Assembly (NCBI GenBank): GCA_033725935.1
Contig: MU867097.1
Coordinates: 248,001 to 312,000, forward strand
Origin: Cladorrhinum sp. PSN259
Lineage: Eukaryota; Ascomycota; Sordariomycetes; Sordariales; Podosporaceae
Length of the DNA: 64,000 nucleotides
Reading direction: 5' to 3'
Part shown: one piece after another, positions 1 to 10,219 of the stretch
How the letters are laid out: each line of letters begins with the position of its first letter
Position numbering within the stretch: the stretch's first letter is position 1
The notes under the pieces: model-generated
What the model was told of the DNA's origin: nothing
What the model saw: only the letters and a program-made list of their open reading frames with translations
Databases searched by the model: none
Made by a program: the position numbers and the translations under genes

Positions 1-2
1 AT

Positions 3-158
3 GATGGAGGATATCTGCCCAATGCTGGTGGGCCGGTATCGAAGGCAGGCGATAGTGTTATCGGAGGTGTTGCCTCTGGTGCTGGTGCGGTTGGAGAGGG
101 GATGCAGAACGGAGTGAAGAATGCTGGTGGGTGGTTGGGATTTAACAAGGGAAAGTAA
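3..158 (+). CDS. C-terminal fragment of a Gly-rich protein (5' end outside window)
   Basis: One frame is open from the left edge to a TAA at 156-158 and gives 52 residues rich in Gly, Ala, Val and Asn, including GGVASGAGAVGEGMQNGVKN and the ending GWLGFNKGK. The other two forward frames stop early. The alternating small-residue pattern looks like a real protein tail, possibly amphipathic or surface-associated, but I do not recognise the family. The start lies beyond the window, and it cannot be told whether this is a whole last exon. Confidence 0.45.
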   Translation, partial: DGGYLPNAGGPVSKAGDSVIGGVASGAGAVGEGMQNGVKNAGGWLGFNKGK

Positions 159-2030
159 GGCATTTCCCCGCTGGAAGAGATGGGCTGGCAATGAGTGAGG
201 ATGACTGTAATGAACTAGTGAGAGGAATTAGTGACGGTGACGAGGGATATTGATTTCTTGCTGGAATGGCTTTTGATACCTTGTAATGATTATAATCGAG
301 TGTGTTACTTTCTACATCGATCCTTGAAATACTGGGCTTCGGAGTACACCATGCCCAATGAAGAGGCAGAGTGTGTGTGGTGTAGGCGTTGCCGCACTTG
401 TGTTGTTAACGAGGTGCCAACAGTGAGGATGCGCAGGAAGGTAACGTTTAAGGATATGAATACTGGCCTTCGGGGATGGTTCGAGCTGCCAGAAGCAATC
501 CTCCGGTGGAATAATTCTATACGGCGGTTCCAGTCTTGCCAGAGGAATTGATTTACTCAAATTCCATCACCACATTCCTTGTTATTCAATTACTTCACCG
601 AAGGTGGGTTCCACAAATTCAGCCCTTCTAGATCCAACAGCTGATTCTCATCACACAGCGACACATTGTCCCATCCATTGAAACTTCAAGTGTCGACCAA
701 GCTGAATAATCGCATCCCCTCTCCTGCTCGGTGGTCTCGGGCATGAAAACGTACCCGAAGCCAACGTCGTGAGCCGTCTCAGATGTCAAGTGACTGTGAT
801 TACTGCAAGTGAGCAGTGGAATATCGAACTTGGCGCGGGGCATTCCGAACATGACATTGAAAATGGGAACTGGCGAGATGAGAAGTGGTATCTGAAACCC
901 AAGACTAACAGAACTCTATTCTTAGTATATCAGACAGAAGGTGCGATTCCCACTTGGGATAGATGGGGGCTCATGGAGGGAAGGTGTGGTTACCATGAAC
1001 GTCCAATCACCTGCATGGCAGCCAATCAACTTCGTCACTCTTTCAATGGTCGCACACAACGTGCCGCTTTCACCCACATGCACCTCGAAAACCTGGGCAG
1101 TTCTCTCTATGGTTTCCCGTCTTTTCCTGCATGACAAATTGACGCTTTCCCCAACATGTAGACACTAAGAATGCACACAGAGTAGGTATTTTACTTGCTC
1201 AGATGTAAGCGAGCAAGCCACGATTCGGCAATTACATCGGGACGACCAGTGGGAGGCTTTCCCCTTAATTTTTACAAATTAACTGCAATACCGGTAGGGC
1301 TCAAGCAGTTCGTTTCGTTTCCCCAGAATCCGGGTAGCCATTCAAGGTCACATCATACCATGTATACCACTATAGGTAGTTGGACTTCCAGGCATATGCA
1401 TGCCACTGACAGTCAGATAAGAATCCCATTCAGGAAGCTCCCTTCAAAATCAAACATTTGATGGACCAAGACACAGGCATCCAGCCAAGAAACACGACGA
1501 ATCAATGGATGCCAATTCCGACCACGGTAACCTCCGCAATCCGACTTGCAGAATCGGATCTTTCTTGTTCCCCCCTTACCTACCCCTCACACGGCAAGTT
1601 CATGTACGCCGTCGGTTCACCTGGACTAGCCTCCCACCCAACTTTCTCATACTTCCCATGTGCCCCTGATCGCCAAGCATCTCGCCATGTGCGTCCAGCT
1701 GCTTAGATCCGGAGCTGACCACGCAGTCATGTCTCCGAGACCGACGTCGCTGAAGCCATTGGGGAGGTTCGGTCCCGGGCTCTACACCACCGGTAGTATT
1801 CCGGTGTGGTCTGGGCGGATTTAACGTTTCATCATCAGGGGGGGAATAGACACTATAAGTCTGGGTGGCTTCAACTTTTCCTAATCGAGAGACAGAAGGT
1901 GTGTATGGTGTGCTTATCAACAAAACTAATGATCATGGGAGCTGTGTGACGGAGTCTTGAATGTTATCGCACTGACAAACCTACTGCTTAAACACATCTA
2001 TCAAGAAACTGGGGGCTCGGCGAGGGAAGA
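159..2030. other. Gene-free stretch upstream of the laccase
   Basis: About 1.9 kb between the left-edge gene and the laccase TATA-like site. Open frames here are short, lack family motifs and overlap one another on both strands. I see no RNA gene or repeat. It probably holds the left gene's 3' UTR and the laccase promoter. Confidence 0.5.
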
Positions 2031-2031
2031 G

Positions 2032-2039
2032 TATAAGTA
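2032..2039 (+). promoter_or_regulatory. TATA-like box of the laccase gene
   Basis: TATAAGTA lies 82 nt upstream of the laccase ATG and is followed by ATTAAGG and a purine-rich stretch. The spacing and sequence suit a core promoter TATA element. This is a motif match only; no transcription start is known. Confidence 0.4.
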
Positions 2040-2120
2040 TATTAAGGGGAGGAAGGGAGATGGAGATTCAGTTGCGAATCCAGTATCTCATCTCTCCACT
2101 TATCACACCACTTCTCATCC

Positions 2121-4172
2121 ATGATGATCACCTCCTTAGCCTCAACCATGCTGTGGTTCTGCAGTGTCTTCTTGCTACTTGCCAACATTGGTCTTGCTTC
2201 ACCTCAGGGACTTGTGTCTCGTGAGCTGCAGCGGAGACAGACTTGCAACACGGCAACCAACAGACAATGTTGGACGACAAGCCCGGCTTTCAATATCAAT
2301 ACGGACTGGGAAGCTTCAACACCCAGCACGGGTGTTACCAGGACTGTACGTAGTCCCTATTATTCTTGTGCGGTGATACTAACAAGGTCCAGTACACCTT
2401 TACCATCACCGAAGTCAATAACTGGGTAGGAGGTGATGGCGGCACCAAGGTCAAGGCCATGCTTGTCAATGGTGAGCATAGCTTCAGAAACAATTCGGAA
2501 ATCAGGGACTGATGTGATCTCTAGGCCAGTTCCCAGGTCCTACAATTACTGCAAACTGGGGAGACAGAATCAATATCACGGTCATCAACAGCATGACATC
2601 CAACGGGTTTGTCCTTTCCATCCTCGTTGATGACCCCGACTGACATTGTACAGCACCGCCCTGCATTTCCATGGCATTCACCAGAAGAACACCAACAACC
2701 AGGATGGTGCACCAGGTGTTACCGAATGCCCAATTCGGCCAGGAGGCTCGAGAACCTACTCCTTCATCGCCACTCAATACGGAACCGCCTGGTACCACTC
2801 CCACTTCTCTTCACAGTACGCCAACGGTGTTCTTGGTGCTATCCACATCAGTGGCCCAGCTTCTGCCAATTACGATACAGACTTGGGTCCCCTCTTGATC
2901 TCAGACTGGTATTATGGAGCGGCCGATCAACTCGCCGCTCGAGTGAAAAGTCCACTCAACCCCTACATCCCTGGTTTTCCTGGATCACCTCCTCAAAGCG
3001 ATAACATATTGTTCAACGGCCAAAACCGAAGAGCAAACGGTGCCTCGGGCACTTACCGGAAAATGACACTCACAGCAGGCAAGAAACATCTCCTCCGCCT
3101 CATCAACGGCTCAGTCCAAGTCAGCTTCACCGTCACGCTCGTAGGACACAGCTTCACAATCGTAGCAACAGACATGGTGCCCATCACTCCCATAGCGGGC
3201 GTGACGTCTCTCTACGTGGGAATAGGCCAGCGGTACGATATCATAATCGACGCCAACCAGGCAGTCGGCAACTACTGGTTCAACACTTCTTTCTCCGCAG
3301 GACCATGCGGCGGCTCAGCGAATACCCGTCCGGCCATGATATTCCAGTACTCCGGCGCGCCAAACGCCAACCCAACATCCGCCGGCTCCGTCCCGCCCGA
3401 CAGCAGGTGCGCCGACCTCCTAACTTACTCCCCCGTCGTCACGAAATCCGCCCCCGTGGCCTCGTTCACCGCCACGTCGAGCAACACCCTCAATACCAAC
3501 ATCCAAATCAACAACGCCATCGCCCGCGTGTTCTGGCCGGTCAACAACAGCCCCATGGAGGTCAACTGGGGGAACCCGACGCTGGAGTACGTCAAGAACT
3601 CAAACACGGGGTCCATCCCCGCGTCTTACAACGTTCTCTCGGTGCCCACAGGGAACGTCTGGGCCTTCTGGCTGATCCAGAACAACTCGTCCATCCCGCA
3701 CCCCGTCCACCTGCACGGACACGACATACTGATCCTGGGCGCGTCGCCGGCCCTGGCCAGCCCCGTGAACCCGGCCAACAGGCTGAGGCCGTATAACCCT
3801 TCTGTGGACGGCCCGACGCTGAAGGGCACGAACCCGACGAGGAGGGACACCACCATGCTGCCCGCCTGGGGCTGGCTGGCGGTCGCTTATCGGACCAACA
3901 ACCCGGGAGCGTGGTTGATGCACTGTCACATTGCTTGGTGAGTTTTCCACACATCACATCACCCGTATACATTTCTAGATATTAGTAACGGTATGCTAAC
4001 AAAGAGGAATTTTGTCAGGCACGCATCCCAGGGCTTCAGCGTCCAGTTTCTCGAGCAGCTGAGCGCCATCCCCACCACCATGAACCTGAACGACCTGACG
4101 GCGCAGTGCAGCAACTGGGACGGGTTTTATCCCGCCAACGCGCCGTTTTTGCAGAATGATTCTGGGATTTGA
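2121..4172 (+). CDS. Secreted ascomycete laccase (multicopper oxidase)
   Basis: Oxidises phenolic substrates and reduces O2 to water outside the cell. Five exons: 2121-2345, 2393-2471, 2525-2606, 2654-3937 and 4019-4172, giving about 607 aa. All introns are GT..AG and keep frame. The protein begins with a hydrophobic signal peptide and a short propeptide ending in QRR, a likely Kex2-type site. Copper motifs are visible: HFHG (133-136), WYHSH (to 179), HPVHLHGHD (478-486) and HCHIAWH (552-558). The C terminus is NDSGI, matching the DSG(I/L/V) tail that plugs the solvent channel in ascomycete laccases. Two oddities: HFHG replaces the usual HWHG, and the residue ten after the T1 copper Cys553 is Phe563, where many ascomycete enzymes have Leu. 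It converges on the KIN4-like kinase. Confidence 0.95.
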
Positions 4173-4939
4173 TATTTACCCAAAAAAAAATTTCCTTGTT
4201 TGTGTATTTTTTTCTAAAAACCAAAAATTCGCTTTTCTCTATTTTTCTTCCTGCTGTGGCAGAAAGTTTGCTGGGATGTTGGATCATACGGATTTTTTTT
4301 TACGCAGTGGGTGGCGGGTTGCTTGGTCATGTATCTATGTAGGCACATGAGTACAAAGACCAATAGTCTAGGGGCTATGCTGCGTGTTGCGTGTTGTGTC
4401 TTGTGTGGTGCTGGTGTTGAATGTTCCCTCGTTATACCATGAATTGCACTTTCACTACAGCAAACACATGCATATCGAGATGAACAAGAGGAACAGAAAA
4501 ATTTACTTCAGATTTTGAATAAGTGGTATCCCTAATAAATAAATAAACCAAAAAAAAGTTATACAAATCTCGTACAACAAACATCCTCAAGGTTCCAACC
4601 AAGTCCAGCTCGCCGTGTGTATGTGTGTGTGTGTGTGTCTTCTCTTGAAAAGCAAAAGAAAGAGAAAAAAACAGAAACCGAGGAAAAACAAAGTGTGTGA
4701 TGTGTATCTCTGTCACTGTGTGTATCGTGGTTGCGGTGATGGTACAGCCAGCCGTCCGTCACTCTGTCCTTCTCCCCTCTTCCCTCTGCAAACCTTCCAG
4801 CATCAAAATCCAGCGATTGTAACAATCCTCTCCCAATTCTAACATCCACATTAACCCATTCCCTCCCTTTTCATCTATCAATCCATGCAACAACAAAAAA
4901 ATGCAAAAAAACCAAAAGCCACCAAATTATACTATCCCC
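4173..4939. other. Convergent 3' intergenic region with TG microsatellite
   Basis: Holds the 3' UTRs of the laccase (plus) and the kinase (minus). It is AT-rich with short A and T runs, and has a TG repeat at about 4615-4638. No gene seen. Confidence 0.6.
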
Positions 4940-7900
4940 TCACGGTCCAGTCTTAACCATTGCACTGGGCTGCAACCCACCCAAATCTTCAGCCTCAACA
5001 TCCAACCCCAACCCTTTGATAGTCCCTCCATCCTCATCATCATCCTCTCCATCAATCTCATCACCCTCCTCATAAACAATCTCCTCCACAATCTCCCCTG
5101 GTCCCTTGACAATAGGGCTAAACTCCTCTACCTCCTCAACCTCTTCCATTTCTTCCGCATCCAATCCTCCTTCACCCAACTTCCTCATCAATACATGATG
5201 CTGACGAAAATAACCACCACCACCACCTCCTCCTGCTCCTCCTACATTACCATAATCATTCCCCTCCTCCTCTTCTTCTTCCTCCTCTTCTTGAATCGTA
5301 ATCTCCCCGCTTTGTCTCCTCCCCAATCCACTGGCGCTCGCACTCCTTGAGTGGGAAGCACTTCCCGTCCCGTCGCCCCTTCTTGAGTTTGGTGTTTCCC
5401 TTCCGCTGCCACCGTTCCCGTTGTTGTTACTCAAACTCAGCATGGGACCCTTGAATAGGTTACGTTTTCGTTTGGCAAACATCACTCCGCCACCCATCAT
5501 GCTTCCTCCCCCCGAGAATGGATTGGGAGAGCTGGGAGGTTGTACGCCCATACCCATACCAAATTGCTGATGGGAAGTAGGTAATCCTTCGCTAAATAAC
5601 GTCAGAGGCGGACCACTTCGATCCCTTACTAATCGGAGATTGCTGGGGAACCCTCCAGCAGTAGGCGTGGCGGGCAGTACTTTAACAGAGTGATGCGGAC
5701 TCCTGGCTCCTTGCATTGGTGTTTTGGAGACAGATGTTGAGACCGAGTTATTAGAGGATGTTGAGCTGGCCTTCGAGTGCGAATGTTGATGATGACTCGG
5801 GTGATGCATAGATCTCACACTCGAAACCGATGAGCTGGTCGACTTCCTCCCCCTCAAACCACCAAACCCAACAGGTGGTCCAGAAGATCGTCTAATCGTT
5901 GATCGTGGCGTAAGTGGTGAAGGTGATAACGACTGTCGTTTATAACTCGGTATCCTCGGAACAGACGAATACAAACCAGGCGAAATAGGACCTCCAGATC
6001 CAGACCCAGAAGCATTAGAGCCACCTGCGGAAAAACCTGCCCCCCTAGAAGCATACCCGTTCGCGACGACCCCCTTTGGCAAGCTAGCCGTCTGAACACC
6101 GCCACCCACACCACCGCCCGAAGCCCCAGAAGTAGGATACTTACTTGTCTGCGGTCGTGGACTAGGTTGTGATCCGTCTTTGGACTTCCCGCCCGAACCA
6201 CCGTCCTTCGCACTGCCCTGCTTTGACAACAAATTCGGCGTAGACTGACTGGTGTTATCACCGCCAGCGTTCTTGTTTGCCGTCCTATGCCTCCCACCTG
6301 TATGCTCAAACAACCAATGGGTCCAATTCTTCCAAGTAGCCAAAATAGCCCTCGACGGCCGTCGCTTCACCTTTTTCTCTCCTCCTGTACCACCCGGCTG
6401 CGTAGTACTGGTGTTAACAGCATCCAACGCATCACTAGTAGTGACCAGATGCAATGTAGACCCCCTACTCCTCGCGCTCCTTAACACCCCTTCCTTCGGT
6501 GGGGGCAACGGCCGCCTGTGCCTCGAAGAACTGACGCTCCTAATCGAGTCCTTATCTATCGGCGTTGGGGGTCCCCCATCTGGACTGAGATTCATACCCC
6601 CATTACCGCCGAGGGAACCCGGTATCATCAGGCCAGGGTACGAGTACTGCGCGCTTCTCCTGTTCTCGCTTCGACCTCGTGTCCTCGGCATGGGAGCTTC
6701 TCCTAGCTTGACGAACTGTGATTCCTCTACCGTGGCCAAAGCGTTCAGTCGACTTGATGCTTGAGAAAATCTTCGTGACTGCCGGTTTTCTGCCTCTCTC
6801 TCCTTTCGTTTCCTTTCCTTTCGAATTGCTTTTTTAATTTCTTTCTCGATCAACAAAGTCCACCACCCTCCGAGAGCATCGCATCGTTGAGATAGCACTG
6901 ATTCAACAACCGAGTCAATATCCACGCCAGCAGACTTCATACGGTGAAGAGTATCCTTTTCGAGGGGGGTCGCAAAAGGCGCTGGCCGCTCCGTCTTGAG
7001 TATTTGCTGCTGCACTGGTGCATGTTCGGCAAGAAAAGGATGTGCAAGAATATCCGGCATCGTCGGTCGCAGTAAAGGTCGTTTCGAAAGCAAGAGCTTC
7101 AATAGAGCAAGCGCATCCGGCGGGATAAAATCGGGGTACTTGGGCTCCTGCGTCAAAATCTTGGTCCTCGTAATGTTGTCATCGTCATCGTCAAAGGGCA
7201 GTTCCCCACAGAGCAGAGCATAGAGAATAACACCCAAACTCCAAACATCAACCTTTTCTCCTGCGTACTTCTCCCCCTTCAGCATCTCTGGCGCGGAGTA
7301 ACATATCGTCCCGCAAAAAGTCTGCAGGTAATTCGCTTTCCCCTCGTACTCGCGGGTGAAACCGAAGTCGCAGAGCTTCACATTTTCGTTTTTATCGAGA
7401 AGGATATTCTCCAACTTGAGGTCTCTGTGGACGCAATTCTGCTGGTGGACGTAGCACACAGCGCCAACGAGCTGAGCAAATGTCTTTTGTACTTTATCGA
7501 CGGGGAGCTTCCCGTGTTTTAAAAGGTAGTTGTACAGCTCGTCTCCGGGACAGTACTCCAAAACCAGCCAGACCAATGATTCGGTCACTATGACCTCGTA
7601 CAGGCGCGCAATGTGCGGGTGGACGAATTGGCGATGGTGGTGGATTTCTCGGGCGAGGTTGGAGTCGTCCTTGTTTGCGGACTTGAGAACTACCTTGGAG
7701 CCATTGGTGAGTTTGTGGGTGGCGAGGTATACCTTGCCGAAGGAGCCCTTTCCGATTAATCGGCCTAGCGTGTAGTTGCCGACAGATTTGAGGTCCTTGT
7801 GTGAGAATTCGCTGGAGTGTTGAAGGTTAGTGGGCAATGCGCGCGGGGAGGAGGGGATTCGGGAGGTGGCCGTACTCGAGAAGCTCTTGGTACGAATGAG

Positions 7901-8037
7901 CGAGCTATAGAAAAAGGGGGTAGAAGATGCCGTTAGCAATCAAGTATCTCTCGCGCATGTAGAGAGACGCAAAAAAGTTGGAGATGTACCTTGGCCTTTC
8001 GTCCAAGCGCCTCGGCCTTCCCTTTTGCCGTCTGCAT
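4940..8037 (-). CDS. KIN4: KIN4/FRK1-family Ser/Thr protein kinase
   Basis: Protein kinase related to yeast Kin4, a spindle-position checkpoint kinase. Exons (minus): 8037-7990, 7904-7876 and 7811-4940, giving about 982 aa. The long last ORF runs on to an ATG at 7939, but that start crosses intron sequence. The spliced version begins MQTAKGKAEALGRKAK and reads LAHSYQELLDEFSHKDLKSV into the kinase, with branch sites TTGCTAAC and CACTAAC; a TAA lies in frame just upstream of ATG 8037. Kinase domain is about residues 39-288: GKGSFG (46-51), catalytic Lys69, HRDLKLEN from 154, DFG at 174 and an APE motif. A Kin4-like extension follows (SVVESVLSQRCDALGGWW), then about 650 residues of Ser/Gly-rich, mostly disordered tail with an acidic run (nine Glu) and a Gly run. 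Family is clear; function by homology. Confidence 0.88.
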
Positions 8038-8931
8038 CCCTCCGCGCCGTTAATATATGGACGCGGTGTTCATCCGTGTTCGTCGGTTAGAACGAGGATT
8101 GTGTATCGATTTGGGGGGATTGATCGAGACAGAGGTGGATGGATGGTGGTTCAAAAGTGCTCACACCGAGAATTATGATTATTATTCGCAGGGATGGAGG
8201 TATCGATTGGGTGTTTAGGTCAGGTGTGTTTCGGATTGAGGTAGTATTGGATGCAAGTAAGGGGCTTCGCAAAGTTTCCAGTCTCCGAGACGACGATGCC
8301 GGCGAGTTTGCTCGGTGCTGGAGGGAAAGCTGCCGGGGGGGCGCGAGTGTGGAACAAGTTTACTGGGCACTGGGCAGGCAAGGGAAGCTCTCCAAAATTG
8401 TTAAGGTAGTGCAACTCAGTTGGTCCATATCCCTGGAACCACGCTCCACACTGAGGTGGGGTATCCGTGGTTCCGGAATTAATGATTGACATGGAGCATC
8501 TCTTTCCGGTTTATTTTTTTTATTTTTGTTTTTGAAGAAAAAAAAGAACTGATTTGATCGTTCTCTGGGCGCTAATTCGTCTGACTTTCAGAAGACATGA
8601 TTTCCCCTTTTCCAGAAGCATTCTCACAAAGGCCTCGGTAGTCTGCTTCAGATCCAGGTGGTCATGGGCATCGTTGCACTCGTGTGAGTTTGTCTGGGTA
8701 GGGACCCTCTTTCTTGCATCTTGAAGAAATCATCATGTCAATGAGGCACTCTAAACAATGGAAGGTGCACCCATTACAGTCACGCCATGGTTAAATTTTT
8801 GGATTCACGGGGCGTCCACGATTCAGTCCAATATCCATTCATCATAATCATATCAAAACAAAATCAGCTCACCTGTGTTCACTACCAATCAATCAATCTC
8901 TTCTCCGCAATCCCTGTCGCCATCAATAACC
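8038..8931. other. Upstream region of the kinase
   Basis: Left part of the divergent region between the kinase and the C2-domain gene. No ORF with recognisable content. T/A-rich runs lie near 8510-8545. Probably the kinase promoter and 5' UTR. Confidence 0.45.
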
Positions 8932-9156
8932 ATGGCAGAGATATCCATCAATCCCAACTACGGTGCATCAGCCCGATGGGTTGACCCGCCAACATGAGTA
9001 GCCATTATTCACCCTATCCGTGAGAAGATTCTCCTTTACCGTGAATACGCCGTAGAAAAGTACCAGCTTCCCAAACAGGTCAGATACTATTCCGAGCGAG
9101 ATGTGTCGCCAAGGGAGGTTATCCGTTTCCAATCCCTCCTGGGACGATCGAGCTGA
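8932..9156 (+). CDS. Possible small two-exon gene (about 61 aa), unrecognised
   Basis: An ATG in good context (ataaccATGG) opens MAEISINPNY. Removing a 39-nt GT..AG segment (8963-9001) joins it in frame to IIHPIREKILLYREYAVEKY and on to a TGA at 9154-9156, ending FQSLLGRSS. The second exon reads like real protein: charged, amphipathic and without low complexity. Against this, the intron is shorter than others in this window, no family is recognised, and the unspliced frame stops after 21 codons. It could also be a relic or part of a longer transcript. Confidence 0.3.
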
Positions 9157-10219
9157 AAAGCGCGAGACGATGAACCTTATTATCAAAGGTACTGAACAAA
9201 AATTCCTATTGTACACTGTGATCTAGGACTCTCAAAAAGAGCTAGATTGGTTGTGACAAGGCCCTCAGACTGGTACACAGGCCATGTGGGTTACTTTCCT
9301 CACTCTTAACCCATCACCAGAAAGCTAGCCAATCGATGGGCCGACAACAAAGGGGGATTTGCAATTATCCGGGCGATGAATCAAGGATATAGCTTCAAGC
9401 GTGGGCAAACCAAAGCGGTGATCTCCCACGATATCAAGCTGCGGTGGTAGCTTTGGTAAAAGATTCCGCTTAGATTGGATAGACCGATCTCTCCTGACGC
9501 CTCGAGAGCTAGTTAGGCTGCGCACAGTCAAGGATGTGGATACTACATGGTTAGGCCGGAATATAAACATAGAATCATCCGCCTGAGTGAGACTGAACAG
9601 GCGAAAGAGGCTTTTCACAAGGATCAGTCATTGTTTTATTAGAATATGGTGAGCACAAAATGAGCACCAACAAGTACGTGGTTGAAGATCACCTCCTGCA
9701 AGCCACCAGAATTATCATGCTGGTTCATGTCAAAGCTGTCAACTGCGGAGCGGCAAAGATGCGGAGGTGGGTCCGGTAATGGGTTGCCGAGACCTGCGAT
9801 CAGGACCCTCCTTGTGCTGCAGGAACGCATGACGTCACGCTGTTCATGGTGACTGTATGCGTGAATGTTCGTAATAATACTTGAACTCGATTATCTTTTA
9901 CACTGACACTGTCGAAAAGATTTTTCTTTCCATAGAAACAAAAATCATCTTGGAGGAAATTAGAGAGGAATCTCGGTCACATAAATCACCGATAATGCCG
10001 ACGGTAATTTTACGATTGGTTCTGTGAAAACAACCCCACCCACCCCAACCACCTGCTCAGCGACGATCTGGTTCCCTGCATTATCCTGCCGACAACGGTA
10101 TTTTAGCGCTTCTCTCCGGATTGTCTCCCGCCAATCCCCCACTCGATCGCCCACTTGGCATCTTCACTTTTTCTCATTACAAGTCCCCCATCGCGAAAAC
10201 TGCAAGTTCATAATACACA
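9157..10219. other. Intergenic / promoter of the C2-domain gene
   Basis: No convincing coding sequence on either strand; the short minus-strand frames lack motifs. The last 100 bases before ATG 10220 are pyrimidine-rich, as in many fungal leaders. Confidence 0.45.

Noticed and set aside
769..1134. Plus-strand 121-aa ORF
   Set aside because: Overlaps several frames of similar length on both strands and has no recognisable features.
4901..5350. Plus-strand 149-aa ORF
   Set aside because: Antisense to the acidic, low-complexity C terminus of the kinase; composition is an artefact of that strand.
7812..7939. Kinase start at ATG 7939
   Set aside because: The stretch contains intron features, and a spliced N terminus from ATG 8037 fits better.
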